A stretch of 64,000 nt of DNA from Providencia rettgeri (GTDB taxonomy: Bacteria; Pseudomonadota; Gammaproteobacteria; Enterobacterales; Enterobacteriaceae): assembly GCF_013255915.1 (NCBI RefSeq), contig NZ_CP053896.1:1054001-1118000 (forward strand). The letters are read 5' to 3'. This document shows positions 1 through 14,200 of this stretch, piece by piece (the first letter of the stretch is position 1; each line of letters opens with the position of its first letter). The position numbers and the translations under genes were made by a program. Under the pieces are notes generated by a model. It saw only the letters and a list, made by a program, of their open reading frames with translations, was not told the origin of the DNA and made no database searches.

Positions 1-30
1 GTTCAAGATTAGTTGATAGATAATATAAAA

Positions 31-363
31 TTATAACGTAACAGTATTATTCGCTTCTTTTACACTATTATATGCTCTTCTTGATTCTCCTTTATGTTGC
101 ACTTTATTAAGTTGTCTTTCGAGTTTGTTAATTAGTTCATTAATTGCAACGTACATATCTTCATGCTTGGCACTTGCGACCAATTTTCCTGTCGCTGTTT
201 TTATGTTGGCATCAACCATAAAACCTTGTGGCTCTTTTGATAATACGACATGCGTATTTATTAGAGATACTTGCCACTTATCGAGTTTTGTTAGACGGCT
301 CTCAATGTGCTCACGAATCGCTGGGGTAATGTCCATTTGTTTGCTAGTAATGTTCACTATCAT
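31..363 (-). CDS. raiA: Ribosome-associated inhibitor RaiA (YfiA/pY)
   Basis: 110-aa stationary-phase factor that binds the 30S subunit at the tRNA/mRNA channel, stabilises 70S monomers and blocks translation. The sequence reads [19 protein letters not shown] at the N-terminus and keeps the basic HKGESRRAY segment near the C-terminus, as in the long-known E. coli protein (113 aa). An upstream in-frame ATG would add 26 residues, but the ATG at 363 has an AGAGGTAA ribosome-binding site at the right distance and matches the family start. It is a single gene next to bamD, as in E. coli. Identification is secure. Confidence 0.95.
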   Translation of the reverse strand: MIVNITSKQMDITPAIREHIESRLTKLDKWQVSLINTHVVLSKEPQGFMVDANIKTATGKLVASAKHEDMYVAINELINKLERQLNKVQHKGESRRAYNSVKEANNTVTL

Positions 364-636
364 ATAGTTACCTCTCATTGTTTCCGTCTTTGTTGATTTC
401 AGAATACCCGTTCTTGCTAAGAAAAAATTGATGTAGATCACATCTCATTCAGGGGAAGAGTAACAGCTATCTGAAGTGTGATTTCACATAAAAAAGGGGC
501 GAAAAAGCATTGCCAAAATGAATGGATTAAGGGACACTGATTGAGTTGGCTAGGGGAACGGTAAATAGCCGGAACTTTTTTTGGGTTAAAATTAGTACCC
601 TAAATGAGCAAGCAACTAAATCGTCGCTAGCAAAGA

Positions 637-662
637 AAAACAGCAGCCATGGCTGCTGTTTT
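637..662 (-). terminator. Rho-independent terminator after bamD
   Basis: A perfect 26-nt palindrome (AAAACAGCAGCC and its complement) is followed on the minus strand by a T-rich tract. It lies just past the bamD stop codon. Confidence 0.75.
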
Positions 663-678
663 AGATCGCACGATGATA

Positions 679-1410
679 TTATTGTGGGTTTGCAGCAATA
701 ATACTCGCAACTTTATTCGCTTCTTGGTTTAGCCCCATCTCATTATAAGCAATTTCCATGTATGCTAAGGCATTACGTGTTGCTTCTGTGTCTGGGTAGT
801 CTTTTAGCATTTGTTGAACACGATTAACAACCGCGACATAAGCACCGCGTTTGTTGTAGTATTCGACAACAGAAAGGTCGAATTTCGCTAAGCGGTCTTT
901 TAAGAAGACTAATCGCTTACTCGCATCATTGGAGTATAAGCTGTTAGGATAGTAGCGAACTAACTGACTGAAATCTTTGAATGCAACTCGTGCATGCTGT
1001 GGGTCTCTGTCTGAGCGGTCAATACCAAAGAGGCCTTGCAATAAGCTATCATCCAGAGCCATCGCGGTTAAGCCTCGCATATAGAGGACATAATCAATAT
1101 TTGGATGAGTTGGGTTCAAACGCATGAAACGGTCAATTGCGGCTATCGCCATTGGCAGCTCTGCTGATTTATAATATGCATAAATCAGGTCTAATTGAAC
1201 CTGCTGAGCATATGGACCAAATGGATAACGGTTATCAAGAGCTTCAAATTGTTTAATCGCTGCTTTAAAATTGCCGTCCTGTAATTTTTGCTGACCCGTT
1301 GCATATATTTCAGCAGGGGTGCTATCAGGGCTGACTTCAGGAGTGCTGGAACAGCCGACTAAAATCAGGCTCAACGTGGCTGCAGCCACCAGATTTTTCA
1401 TACGTATCAT
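679..1410 (-). CDS. bamD: Outer-membrane assembly lipoprotein BamD
   Basis: 243-aa essential lipoprotein of the BAM complex, which folds beta-barrel proteins into the outer membrane. The N-terminus [20 protein letters not shown] is a type II signal peptide with an LVGC lipobox (Cys 20). The rest is TPR-like, with segments such as [19 protein letters not shown] and [17 protein letters not shown] that are nearly identical to the E. coli protein. A GTG lies one codon upstream; ATG at 1410 fits the E. coli start (MTRMK). It is divergent from rluD, the arrangement known in E. coli. Confidence 0.96.
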   Translation of the reverse strand: MIRMKNLVAAATLSLILVGCSSTPEVSPDSTPAEIYATGQQKLQDGNFKAAIKQFEALDNRYPFGPYAQQVQLDLIYAYYKSAELPMAIAAIDRFMRLNPTHPNIDYVLYMRGLTAMALDDSLLQGLFGIDRSDRDPQHARVAFKDFSQLVRYYPNSLYSNDASKRLVFLKDRLAKFDLSVVEYYNKRGAYVAVVNRVQQMLKDYPDTEATRNALAYMEIAYNEMGLNQEANKVASIIAANPQ

Positions 1411-1547
1411 CACGTGTAGGTTATCCTCTGAGTGTTTCGAGGGAGTCTATCCATAAGGCTCCCGGCAAAATTCGAGTTACAATAGCATATATTTTAAATG
1501 AAACGGCACTGCCGTCAAAATACAAACACCAAAAAGTAGATTAATTT

Positions 1548-2525
1548 ATGGCTCAACAAGTACAACTTAGTGCAACTATCGCTGAATCACAGCTTGGTCA
1601 ACGTTTAGATCAGGCTTTGGCCGAATTGTTCCCTGATTATTCACGTTCTCGCATAAAAGAATGGATTTTAGCTGATAGAGTGCAGGTTAATGGCAAAGTT
1701 ATCAATAAGCCAAAAGAAAAAGTTTTTGGCAGCGAACAAATTTTAATCGATGCCCTCATTGAAGAAGATAATCGCTGGGAACCACAAGATATCCCACTTA
1801 ATGTGATTTATGAAGATGAAGATATCCTAATTATTAATAAACCGCGTGATTTAGTTGTCCACCCTGGAGCAGGAAACCCAGACGGTACAATTCTTAATGC
1901 GTTGTTATATCGTTATCCTGAAATTGCTGATGTGCCGAGAGCAGGTATTGTTCATCGTTTAGATAAAGACACGACAGGCTTAATGGTTGTCGCAAAAACA
2001 GTTCCAGCTCAAACACACCTTGTCGAAGCATTGCAACGTAGAGAAATTACGCGTGAATATGAAGCGGTTGCGGTCGGCCGTATGACAGCGGGTGGCATGG
2101 TAGAAGAACCTATCTCTCGTCATCCAACTAAACGAACCCATATGGCTGTGCACCCAATGGGTAAACCTGCCGTAACACATTATCGTGTGATGGAACACTT
2201 TAGAGCCCATACTCGTTTACGTTTACGTCTGGAGACGGGCAGAACTCACCAAATTCGTGTTCATATGGCTCATATCAATCATCCATTAATTGGTGATCCC
2301 TTATACGGTGGCCGCCCGCGCCCACTAAAAGGGGCGACCGAAGAATTTTTAGAGGTCATGCGTAATTTTGATAGGCAAGCACTGCATGCCACCATGTTAC
2401 GCTTATATCACCCAATCTCAGGTATTCAAATGGAGTGGCATGCACCGTTACCTGATGATATGGTTAAGCTTATAGAAGCTCTAAAAGCAGACACTGAACT
2501 GCATAAAGACGATATGGACTGGTAA
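1548..2525 (+). CDS. rluD: 23S rRNA pseudouridine(1911/1915/1917) synthase RluD
   Basis: 325-aa pseudouridine synthase that modifies helix 69 of 23S rRNA. An S4 RNA-binding domain (about residues 18-75) precedes the RluA-type catalytic domain. The catalytic aspartate is Asp139 in the motif HRLDKDTTGL, the same position as in E. coli, and RTHQIRVH is also present. The stop overlaps the next gene by one base (TAATG), so pgeF is probably translationally coupled. Confidence 0.97.
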   Translation: MAQQVQLSATIAESQLGQRLDQALAELFPDYSRSRIKEWILADRVQVNGKVINKPKEKVFGSEQILIDALIEEDNRWEPQDIPLNVIYEDEDILIINKPRDLVVHPGAGNPDGTILNALLYRYPEIADVPRAGIVHRLDKDTTGLMVVAKTVPAQTHLVEALQRREITREYEAVAVGRMTAGGMVEEPISRHPTKRTHMAVHPMGKPAVTHYRVMEHFRAHTRLRLRLETGRTHQIRVHMAHINHPLIGDPLYGGRPRPLKGATEEFLEVMRNFDRQALHATMLRLYHPISGIQMEWHAPLPDDMVKLIEALKADTELHKDDMDW

Positions 2526-3259
2526 TGAATACATTGATTTTCCCTGATTGGCCGCAACCTAAAAACATAGCTAGCTGTAGTACAACTCGAGTGGGTGGTG
2601 TGAGCCTGCCACCTTTTGATAGCTTGAATTTAGGTGATCATGTTGGGGATATACCCAATGCCGTCAGTGAAAATCGTCAACGCCTTGAGGCGCTTGCTCA
2701 GCTACCACAACAACCAGTTTGGCTTGAGCAAGTTCATGGAACGGATGTGCTTCAGCTTGTTGGTGATAAAATTCATAATAGGCAAGCGGACGCCGTGTAC
2801 AGTAATCAGGTTGGCCAAGTTTGTGCCATTATGACTGCGGATTGCTTGCCTGTGTTATTGACTAATCAAGCAGGAACGGAAGTGGCAGCAGCCCACGCAG
2901 GGTGGCGCGGGCTATGTCATGGGGTTCTTGAAAATACAATCAATCAATTTATTAGCCCTGCAAATGAAATTATCGCTTGGCTTGGCCCCGCTATTGGTGC
3001 TGAGAAATTTGAAGTCGGTAAGGAAGTCAAAGAGGCTTTTGTTAATCAATCATCTGATTTAGCCTCTGCTTTTGTTCCTTATAATGATAAATATCTCGCT
3101 GACATTTATTTATTAGCACGTAAAAAACTGCAGGCTGCTGGCGTAACGAAGGTCTATGGTGGTGATTTTTGTACAGTAACAGATGAAAACAGATTTTTTT
3201 CCTATCGAAGGGAAGGAAAAACCGGCAGGATGGCTTCATTGATATGGATAAATACCTAG
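2525..3259 (+). CDS. pgeF: Multicopper-oxidase-like purine nucleoside phosphorylase (PgeF/YfiH)
   Basis: 244-aa member of the laccase-domain YfiH/DUF152 family. In E. coli it edits wrongly incorporated L-Ser during peptidoglycan precursor synthesis, and relatives have purine nucleoside phosphorylase activity. Family metal-site motifs are visible: LEQVHGTDV, MTADCLPVLL and AAAHAGWRGL. It starts at the last base of the rluD stop codon and is cotranscribed with rluD. The family is certain; the precise substrate is inferred from homologues. Confidence 0.93.
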   Translation: MNTLIFPDWPQPKNIASCSTTRVGGVSLPPFDSLNLGDHVGDIPNAVSENRQRLEALAQLPQQPVWLEQVHGTDVLQLVGDKIHNRQADAVYSNQVGQVCAIMTADCLPVLLTNQAGTEVAAAHAGWRGLCHGVLENTINQFISPANEIIAWLGPAIGAEKFEVGKEVKEAFVNQSSDLASAFVPYNDKYLADIYLLARKKLQAAGVTKVYGGDFCTVTDENRFFSYRREGKTGRMASLIWINT

Positions 3260-3313
3260 TATTGGGGTTTTGTTCTAAATTAATGGATATATCAAAAATA
3301 ATTCCTTGCAAAA

Positions 3314-3341
3314 CTTGAATATTTAAAAACTGACCTCATCT
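3314..3341 (+). promoter_or_regulatory. Sigma-32 (heat-shock) type promoter of clpB
   Basis: CTTGAA at 3314-3319 and CCTCATCT at 3334-3341 are separated by 14 nt and sit about 42 nt before the clpB start codon. This matches the RpoH consensus (CTTGAAA, then CCCCATNT) with one mismatch in the -10 element. Heat-shock control of clpB is well established in E. coli. Confidence 0.75.
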
Positions 3342-3382
3342 AGTATCCAGTAGCAAATTTAATCTCATTTATTGGAGGTGTT

Positions 3383-5956
3383 ATGCGTCTGGACCGTTTA
3401 ACTAATAAATTCCAGCAAGCTCTCGCTGACGCCCAATCACTAGCCCTTGGGCGCGAAAACCAGTTTATTGAACCTATTCATCTATTAAGTGCCCTGTTTA
3501 ATCAAGAGGGTGGCACAGTTCGTCCATTGCTGACGACGTTAGGCGTGAATGCCGTACAATTCCAGCAAAAAGTCGAAGATGCATTAGGGCGTTTACCTCA
3601 AGTGCAAGGTGTTGCGGGAGATGTTCAACCATCAAGTGACTTAATGCGTCATTTGAATTTATGTGATCAGTTGGCACAAAAGCACGGAGATGAATTTATC
3701 TCCTCAGAATTATTTCTTGTCGCCGCTTTAGAAGCCAATACGACATTAGCAGACATGCTCAAAGCAGCAGGTGTTAATAAAGATAATTTAAAAAAGGCAA
3801 TAGAACAGATGCGTGGTGGAGAAAAAGTGAATGACCAAAGCGCTGAAGACCAGCGCCAAGCCTTGAAAAAATATACAGTTGATTTAACCGAACGTGCAGA
3901 GCAAGGCAAATTAGACCCAGTAATTGGTCGAGATGAAGAAATACGTCGGACCATTCAAGTACTGCAACGTCGTACTAAAAATAACCCTGTGCTGATTGGT
4001 GAACCAGGTGTAGGTAAAACAGCAATTGTTGAAGGGTTAGCACAACGTATTGTTAATGGTGAAATTCCAGAAGGGTTAAAAAACAAACGTGTATTATCCC
4101 TTGATATGGGGGCGCTGATTGCGGGTGCGAAATATCGTGGTGAGTTTGAAGAGCGTCTGAAAGCTGTTCTAAATGATCTTGCCAAACAGGAAGGTAACGT
4201 CATTCTGTTTATTGATGAATTACACACCATGGTTGGTGCAGGTAAAGCAGATGGTGCGATGGATGCGGGTAACATGTTAAAACCTGCGTTGGCTCGCGGT
4301 GAATTACACTGTGTTGGCGCTACCACATTGGATGAGTATCGCCAATACATTGAGAAAGACCCTGCATTAGAGCGTCGTTTCCAAAAAGTGTATGTGGCTG
4401 AGCCATCCGTTGAAGACACAATTGCTATTTTACGTGGTTTAAAAGAACGTTATGAACTGCATCACCACGTGCAAATAACTGACCCGGCGATTGTGGCAGC
4501 GGCAACGTTATCGCATCGCTATATTACTGACCGTATGTTACCCGATAAAGCGATTGATTTAATTGATGAAGCGGGTGCAAGTTTACGTATGCAAATGGAT
4601 TCGAAACCTGAATCCTTAGATAGGCTGGAACGCCGTATTATTCAGCTCAAACTTGAACAGCAAGCGCTGAAAAAAGAATCGGATGATGCAAGTAAAAAAC
4701 GTCTTGAGATGTTAGAAGAAGAGCTCGCAGAGAAAGAACGTGAGTACTCTGCGTTAGAAGAAGAATGGAAAGCTGAAAAAGCATCATTAACAGGTACTCA
4801 GCATATTAAAGCTGAACTTGAAAATACACGTATCGAGATGGAAAAAGCACGCCGTATGGGTGATTTGGCAAAAATGTCCGAATTGCAATACGGTAAAATT
4901 CCAGAATTAGAGAAACAGCTTGAAGCGGCAACCAAAGCTGAAGGCAAAAGCATGAAACTGTTACGTAATAAAGTAACAGATGTCGAAATTGCTGAAATCT
5001 TAGCTCGTTGGACTGGCATCCCTGTATCTCGAATGCTAGAAAGTGAAAGAGAAAAGCTGTTACGTATGGAACAGCAACTCCATCAGCGTGTTATTGGACA
5101 AGATGAAGCGGTAGTTGCAGTATCGAATGCAATTCGTCGTAGTCGTGCAGGGTTATCAGACCCGAACCGCCCAATTGGCTCGTTTATGTTCTTAGGGCCA
5201 ACAGGGGTAGGTAAAACTGAATTGTGTAAAGCGTTAGCAAATTTCATGTTTGATAGCGATGATGCAATGGTTCGTATCGATATGTCTGAATTTATGGAAA
5301 AACATGCGGTATCACGTTTAGTGGGCGCACCTCCAGGGTATGTCGGTTACGAAGAAGGTGGGTATTTAACTGAAGCGGTTAGACGTCGTCCATATTCAGT
5401 CATTTTATTGGATGAAGTTGAGAAAGCACACCCTGATGTTTTCAACATTTTATTACAAGTGCTTGATGACGGGCGTTTAACGGATGGACAAGGTAGAACA
5501 GTGGACTTCCGTAATACGGTGATTATCATGACATCTAACTTGGGTTCTGACTTAATCCAAGAAAGATTTGGTATGATTGGTTACTCAGAAATGAAAGATA
5601 TGGTGATGGAAGTGGTATCCCATAGTTTCAGACCTGAATTTATTAACCGTATAGATGAAGTTGTTGTATTCCATCCATTAGGTAAAGAGCAAATTACGAA
5701 TATTGCCAATATTCAATTGGCTCGTTTATATAAACGTCTTGAAGAGCACGGTTATGAAGTTAGTGCGACACCTGCTGCACTGGAGAAAATTGGGGAGGCT
5801 GGTTTTGACCCAATCTTCGGAGCAAGGCCATTAAAACGCGCAATTCAGCAGGAAATTGAAAACCCTCTGGCACAAGAAATCTTGTCAGGTAAGTTATTAC
5901 CAGGTAAACCTGTCGTTTTAGATGTAGAAAATGACGAAATCGTTGCTAAACAGTAA
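3383..5956 (+). CDS. clpB: ATP-dependent disaggregase ClpB
   Basis: 857-aa Hsp100 chaperone that, with DnaK, extracts polypeptides from aggregates; it is a cytoplasmic hexameric ring. Domains in order are an N-terminal Clp repeat domain (1 to about 145), the first AAA+ module (Walker A GEPGVGKT at 206-213), a long coiled-coil middle domain (about 400-525), the second AAA+ module (Walker A GPTGVGKT, near 605) and the C-terminal D2-small domain. The length equals E. coli ClpB. A strong GGAGGTG site precedes the start. It is monocistronic, with a heat-shock promoter upstream and a terminator downstream. Confidence 0.98.
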   Translation: MRLDRLTNKFQQALADAQSLALGRENQFIEPIHLLSALFNQEGGTVRPLLTTLGVNAVQFQQKVEDALGRLPQVQGVAGDVQPSSDLMRHLNLCDQLAQKHGDEFISSELFLVAALEANTTLADMLKAAGVNKDNLKKAIEQMRGGEKVNDQSAEDQRQALKKYTVDLTERAEQGKLDPVIGRDEEIRRTIQVLQRRTKNNPVLIGEPGVGKTAIVEGLAQRIVNGEIPEGLKNKRVLSLDMGALIAGAKYRGEFEERLKAVLNDLAKQEGNVILFIDELHTMVGAGKADGAMDAGNMLKPALARGELHCVGATTLDEYRQYIEKDPALERRFQKVYVAEPSVEDTIAILRGLKERYELHHHVQITDPAIVAAATLSHRYITDRMLPDKAIDLIDEAGASLRMQMDSKPESLDRLERRIIQLKLEQQALKKESDDASKKRLEMLEEELAEKEREYSALEEEWKAEKASLTGTQHIKAELENTRIEMEKARRMGDLAKMSELQYGKIPELEKQLEAATKAEGKSMKLLRNKVTDVEIAEILARWTGIPVSRMLESEREKLLRMEQQLHQRVIGQDEAVVAVSNAIRRSRAGLSDPNRPIGSFMFLGPTGVGKTELCKALANFMFDSDDAMVRIDMSEFMEKHAVSRLVGAPPGYVGYEEGGYLTEAVRRRPYSVILLDEVEKAHPDVFNILLQVLDDGRLTDGQGRTVDFRNTVIIMTSNLGSDLIQERFGMIGYSEMKDMVMEVVSHSFRPEFINRIDEVVVFHPLGKEQITNIANIQLARLYKRLEEHGYEVSATPAALEKIGEAGFDPIFGARPLKRAIQQEIENPLAQEILSGKLLPGKPVVLDVENDEIVAKQ

Positions 5957-5976
5957 TTGATATTATTGTAAAATCA

Positions 5977-6005
5977 AAAGGTGGCTATTGTTAGCCACCT
6001 TTTTT
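5977..6005 (+). terminator. Terminator of clpB
   Basis: An 11-bp stem (AAAGGTGGCTA with its complement) around a 4-nt loop is followed by a T run, 20 nt after the clpB stop. Confidence 0.9.
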
Positions 6006-6098
6006 ATATCAAATTACGTATAAAATCACTTTTTTTGCTTGATAATTGGGCGTAAAGTATAAAATATCACCACTTGAAATTTTTTTTCAAAAAAACAC

Positions 6099-6126
6099 TT
6101 GCCAGATTTTTCTGACTCCCTATAAT
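6099..6126 (+). promoter_or_regulatory. rRNA operon promoter P1
   Basis: TTGCCA at 6099-6104 and a perfect TATAAT at 6121-6126 are 16 nt apart. A GCGCC discriminator follows, typical of stringently controlled rrn P1, and an AT-rich tract resembling an UP element lies upstream (6062-6098). Confidence 0.8.
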
Positions 6127-6218
6127 GCGCCACCACTGACCGGGAACAAGACAACGCAAAGCGCGATGAACACTGAAACGGCAGCGAGAGATTCTGAAAA
6201 GAAAAAGCAAAAAATTGC

Positions 6219-6246
6219 TTGACTCTCACGGAGGAAAACGTAATAT
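6219..6246 (+). promoter_or_regulatory. rRNA operon promoter P2
   Basis: TTGACT at 6219-6224 and TAATAT at 6241-6246 are 16 nt apart, 120 nt downstream of P1. This is the usual P1/P2 spacing in Enterobacterales rrn operons. Confidence 0.7.
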
Positions 6247-6300
6247 ACGCCTCCTCGCAGCAACGACCGAAAGGTTGGTTTTCATAAAGAAAAGCTGCAA

Positions 6301-6339
6301 CGCTCTTTAACAATTTATCAGACAATCTGTGTGGGCACT
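6301..6339 (+). promoter_or_regulatory. rrn leader boxA and 5' strand of the 16S RNase III stem
   Basis: CGCTCTTTAACA (6301-6312) is the boxA antitermination site bound by NusB/NusE. The following segment at 6319-6339 is complementary to 8140-8160 downstream of 16S. Together they form the processing stem cut by RNase III. Confidence 0.75.
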
Positions 6340-6421
6340 CACAGGACACTATCAAAAAAATATTTGATTTTAAGTCTTGAAGAGTGACTAACACGTTAAT
6401 TCATATATATGAAATAAGGTA

Positions 6422-6542
6422 GTAACGCTTATTTTGGAAGGATAACGCGAAGGCAAGCAGAGATAACCCGAGACAGTACTTAGGTACGGCGAGGGGGAAG
6501 CGATGCGAAGCCGACAAAGTTAGCCGAACAAAAGAACGTTAC
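6422..6542. repeat. Imperfect 121-nt palindrome in the rRNA leader
   Basis: The outer arms GTAACG (6422-6427) and CGTTAC (6537-6542) are complementary. The midpoint coincides with a central hairpin GTAC-TTAG-GTAC at 6476-6487. The same architecture occurs at 8262-8343, 8648-8733 and 25258-25571. It is transcribed as part of the pre-rRNA leader. Confidence 0.6.
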
Positions 6543-6578
6543 GGTCAGTAAGACATTCTTTGAGCATCAAGCTACTTT

Positions 6579-8119
<1,541 letters not shown>

Positions 8120-8184
8120 CCATTGAAGTGTTTTTGTGAAGTGCTCACACAGATTGTCTGATGAAATAGAGTAGCGGTATCGAT

Positions 8185-8261
<77 letters not shown>

Positions 8262-8343
8262 AAATCGAATTGATGCGTCGTTATAGATTAGCTCACTTAC
8301 CTAAGTAAGCTTCGCCAATCTATGCCTTGCCTGAATTCGATTT
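8262..8343. repeat. Imperfect 82-nt palindrome between the spacer tRNAs
   Basis: AAATCGAATT (8262-8271) is exactly complementary to AATTCGATTT (8334-8343). The centre is a hairpin CTTAC-CTAA-GTAAG at 8296-8309. It begins immediately after the tRNA-Ile CCA and has the same plan as the other palindromes in this window. Confidence 0.65.
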
Positions 8344-8383
8344 GTCATTTAATGACTTATATTGATACCGAAAATACCTTTAT

Positions 8384-8459
8384 GGGGCTATAGCTCAGCT
8401 GGGAGAGCGCCTGCCTTGCACGCAGGAGGTCAGCGGTTCGATCCCGCTTAGCTCCACCA
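8384..8459 (+). tRNA. alaT: tRNA-Ala (TGC)
   Basis: 76-nt tRNA with encoded CCA; the anticodon loop CTTGCAC gives TGC. It is the second spacer tRNA, so this operon is of the Ile/Ala type. Confidence 0.98.
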
Positions 8460-8512
8460 TAATTTTTCTGATTATTCAGAATAGATTAGTAATAGTCTAT
8501 TGCGAATAATTA

Positions 8513-8524
8513 TGCTCTTTAACA
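8513..8524 (+). promoter_or_regulatory. boxA of the 16S-23S spacer
   Basis: TGCTCTTTAACA upstream of 23S matches the boxA antitermination signal also present in the leader. Confidence 0.7.
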
Positions 8525-8647
8525 ATCTGGAACAAGCTGAAAATTGAAAACAACGCACATTGTTTATCGCTTAAACAATGTGAGAGTCTCTCAAAATTTC
8601 AGACCTGAAATTTTCGGTCACTTTAGCGAGTGGCATGCGCGAGCAGT

Positions 8648-8733
8648 GTGAAATTCAAGGCGGACAGCGCGCAGCAAGCGCAGCGTACTTAGGTACGTGA
8701 GCATTGCGAGCACTGCCCAACGAAAAAATTCAC
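8648..8733. repeat. Imperfect palindrome in the tRNA-Ala to 23S spacer
   Basis: The arms GTGAAATT (8648-8655) and AATTCAC (8727-8733) flank a centre GTAC-TTAG-GTAC at 8685-8696. This core is identical to that of the leader palindrome. The element is inside the precursor rRNA. Confidence 0.6.
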
Positions 8734-8784
8734 CACGCACAGCCATGACAGTAAGGTGAACGTTGAAACAATTTCGGGTTGTGA

Positions 8785-11686
<2,902 letters not shown>

Positions 11687-11829
11687 ACAACACCGAAGGT
11701 GTTTTAGAGAGATTGAGTTGTTTTCAAAGAAAGTGAGAAGCCGAAAGGTGAAGGACACGCAGCTTGTTTGAGATTGAAGTTCTGGTTTAACAACAGCGAA
11801 AGCGGGTTAAACGGGAACAAAGCAGAATT

Positions 11830-11949
11830 TGTCTGGCGGCAATAGCGCGGTGGTCCCACCTGACCCCATGCCGAACTCAGCAGTGAAACGCCGTAGCGCC
11901 GATGGTAGTGTGGGGTCTCCCCATGTGAGAGTAGGGAACTGCCAGACAT
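11830..11949 (+). rRNA. rrf: 5S ribosomal RNA
   Basis: 120-nt 5S rRNA, from TGTCTGGCGGCAATAGCG to GAACTGCCAGACAT, with the terminal stem complementary. No tRNA follows it. Confidence 0.98.
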
Positions 11950-11961
11950 TAAATTAGTGAG

Positions 11962-11987
11962 AAAGCCACCCATTGGGTGGCTTTTTT
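11962..11987 (+). terminator. Terminator of the rRNA operon
   Basis: Stem AAAGCCACCC / GGGTGGCTTT with a 3-nt loop and a T run, 12 nt after 5S. Confidence 0.92.
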
Positions 11988-12050
11988 GCGTTTGGAGAAA
12001 AAAAGAAAAACAGGGGGTGTTGAGATTAGGAGGGGGTGCTTAAGTTTTAG

Positions 12051-12113
12051 TTCCTCAGTTCCTCAGTTCCTCAGTTCCTCAGTTCCTCAGTTTCTTAGTT
12101 CCTTAGCTCCTTA
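12051..12113. repeat. Octamer tandem repeat (TTCCTCAG)
   Basis: Five perfect copies of TTCCTCAG at 12051-12090 are followed by three degenerate copies (TTTCTTAG, TTCCTTAG, CTCCTTAA). No open frame carries it. Between this and yafD the region (12114-12551) holds no recognisable gene except a doubtful 40-codon ORF. Confidence 0.9.
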
Positions 12114-12373
12114 ATGTTTTAACCCCTAATTTTAATCCCCTCTTCATCTCTTTTAGCTACTTTTAGGGCTCTCTCTATCTATCACCATCATTAATGAGCG
12201 TGCGTGATGCAAAGTAGTGAGTAACAGCTCACAGGTTGTTTAGGGTAGCGGAATTTTAAGAATATCACGAGAGTACTGTGGATTGGATGTTTGCCCATCA
12301 CGGTGATGAATGATACCGCTTAGGTGGGGTGCCTAACATACTTATCATTTCAAAGGGAAAAGTAAAAGAAGGT

Positions 12374-12496
12374 ATGGAGCATTACTCCTTAATAGATAGC
12401 GCTAATGAAAAACTTAAAGACCCTAGGGTTAAGATGGCAGTTACATTAAATTTGATAAGCTATAACACCTCAAATTTGATATACTACCCACAGTAA
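12374..12496 (+). CDS. Possible 40-aa small ORF, unrecognised
   Basis: ATG with an AGAAGG-like site 4-9 nt upstream opens a 40-codon frame beginning MEHYSLIDSANEKLKDPRV and ending in TAA. I recognise no family. It lies in an AT-rich gap between the rRNA operon and yafD and could be chance or a gene remnant. Confidence 0.2.
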   Translation: MEHYSLIDSANEKLKDPRVKMAVTLNLISYNTSNLIYYPQ

Positions 12497-12551
12497 CTAA
12501 TCAAAAAGTGTAAGATTTTCATTATTTTTCTGTGATATAGGGACTTCAAAT

Positions 12552-13343
12552 TTGGCGAAAAGAACCTATTCTGTTCGGTATATTGCAGGTGAGCCCGCTA
12601 AACGTATTCAGCCCATGCCTGTACATATGTTAGGAGAATCACTTCCAATAGGTTTACCGCTATTTGCTGCGGGTGAAACTCTTGATGTGGTTATATGGAA
12701 CATTTATAAGCAGCAGCGTCCAAATTGGAAATATACACTTAATGAGTTAGTGAAAGATAGAAAACTTATTTTGTTGCAAGAAGCTCAAATGTCACCTGAG
12801 CTAATATCTTTTGCTGCATCACACAAATTAATTGCTGACCAAGTACCTGCATTACCTTTTTCTCCTCATCCCGCTGGTGTGATGACGCTTGCAGCTTCAC
12901 ACCCAATATATTGCTGTCCTTTAAGAGAAAAAGAACCACTTTTACGGTTAGCTAAATCTGCGTTGATTACGGTATATCCCCTACCAAATGGAAAACATTT
13001 GATGGTAGCGAATGTTCATGCAATTAATTTCAGTTTTGGAGTAGATGTTTATACTCGGCAACTAAGTAAATTAGGTGTTCATATTGCTAAACATGTAGGG
13101 CCAGTAATCCTAGCAGGTGATTTTAATGCATGGAGTAGACAGCGTGTGAATGCGTTGAAACGATTTATTCGCAGTGTAGGCTTGAAAGAAATTGTATTTA
13201 GTGATGATTACCGTACTAAGGCTTTTGGTCGTCCTTTGGATTACGTGTTTTATCGTGGATTGAACGTTAAAGATAGCACTGTACTACCGACAGATGCTTC
13301 TGATCATAACCCTATTATGACCAAATTTACGCTTTCTAAGTAA
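12552..13343 (+). CDS. yafD: Endonuclease/exonuclease/phosphatase family protein YafD
   Basis: 263-aa orthologue of E. coli YafD (266 aa), an EEP-fold (DNase I/AP endonuclease-like) protein of unproven substrate. Motifs seen are VWNIYKQQRPNW, LLQEAQ (metal-binding Glu), VILAGDFNAWSR (catalytic Asp/Asn) and ASDHNPIM (catalytic Asp-His). The start is a TTG: no ATG is available and the N-terminus (AKRTYSVRYIAGEP) aligns end to end with the E. coli start. A GGGA site precedes it. Fold and orthology are strong; function remains open. Confidence 0.9.
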   Translation: MAKRTYSVRYIAGEPAKRIQPMPVHMLGESLPIGLPLFAAGETLDVVIWNIYKQQRPNWKYTLNELVKDRKLILLQEAQMSPELISFAASHKLIADQVPALPFSPHPAGVMTLAASHPIYCCPLREKEPLLRLAKSALITVYPLPNGKHLMVANVHAINFSFGVDVYTRQLSKLGVHIAKHVGPVILAGDFNAWSRQRVNALKRFIRSVGLKEIVFSDDYRTKAFGRPLDYVFYRGLNVKDSTVLPTDASDHNPIMTKFTLSK

Positions 13344-13402
13344 TTAAGATTATCTCCCTTATTTTCCCTCGTATTTAATTGTAGATTCGATGAACTACTT
13401 TT

Positions 13403-13984
13403 ATGGGGAATATCAGATTGAAATCATCGTTTTTATACATTCTTTTCTTTTTTGCACAAATAGCTAATGGGTCTAGCTTATTGTTGGCAAAACATGCTGA
13501 ACAGTTGCCTCGTTTAGTTATTTATGACTCATCTTATCGACAAATTTCTTATCCAAATGGTGATGTGCCCGAACAATATGGTGTCTGTTCTGATGTAGTT
13601 ATACGAAGCTACCGAAAAATTGGTATTGATTTACAAAAATTAGTACATGAAGACATGAAAGCAAACTTTAGTCAATATCCCAGCCAACGTATATGGGGAT
13701 TACGTAAGCCAGATACAAATATTGATCATCGTCGTGTACCTAATTTAGAGGCTTTTTTCTCGCGAAAAGGGAAAAAAAAGCCTATATCAAAGAATGCCAG
13801 TGATTATATTCCCGGCGATATTGTCTCTTGGCGTTTAGATAATGGTCGGCCACATATCGGTGTTGTAACTTCGATAAAGTCACCAAGTACACAAAGTTAT
13901 TTAGTTATGCACAATATTGGATATGGCCAAGTTGCTGAAGATGTTTTATTTCGTTGGGATATTGTTGGACATTATTCTTATTAA
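13403..13984 (+). CDS. DUF1287 family secreted protein (YijF-like)
   Basis: 193-aa protein with an N-terminal hydrophobic segment (about residues 8-24) that looks like a signal peptide. It has the DUF1287 pattern: GVCSDVVIRSYRKIGIDL (the Cys of an NlpC/P60-like fold), HRRVPNLEAFF, IPGDIVSWRL and RPHIGVV (His). By analogy it may be a periplasmic peptidase-like enzyme, but the family has no settled activity. The ATG lacks a good ribosome-binding site; a TTG 15 nt downstream (13418) is preceded by GGGGAA and would give the cleaner signal peptide. No clear operon with yafD. Confidence 0.8.
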   Translation: MGNIRLKSSFLYILFFFAQIANGSSLLLAKHAEQLPRLVIYDSSYRQISYPNGDVPEQYGVCSDVVIRSYRKIGIDLQKLVHEDMKANFSQYPSQRIWGLRKPDTNIDHRRVPNLEAFFSRKGKKKPISKNASDYIPGDIVSWRLDNGRPHIGVVTSIKSPSTQSYLVMHNIGYGQVAEDVLFRWDIVGHYSY

Positions 13985-14200
13985 GTGAAATGGTTTTTAT
14001 ATAATATAATTTCCTAGATTATAATTTTAAAAATTAACTTACTCAAGAGGTTTTATATATGTAAGTGATTAGTTTTAATTGTTGTTTTTAAAATTATATT
14101 CTAATTATTGTATTAGCATTAATTCACTATGAACTATATTTATAACAGGTAGGTGGTATGTCGTATAGAATTTAATTATATATAAATGGTGGTTAATGTT

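Noticed and set aside
12240-12370. Riboswitch-like folding between the rRNA operon and yafD
   Set aside because: Only short dyads such as CATCAC/GTGATG were seen; no known riboswitch core could be matched.
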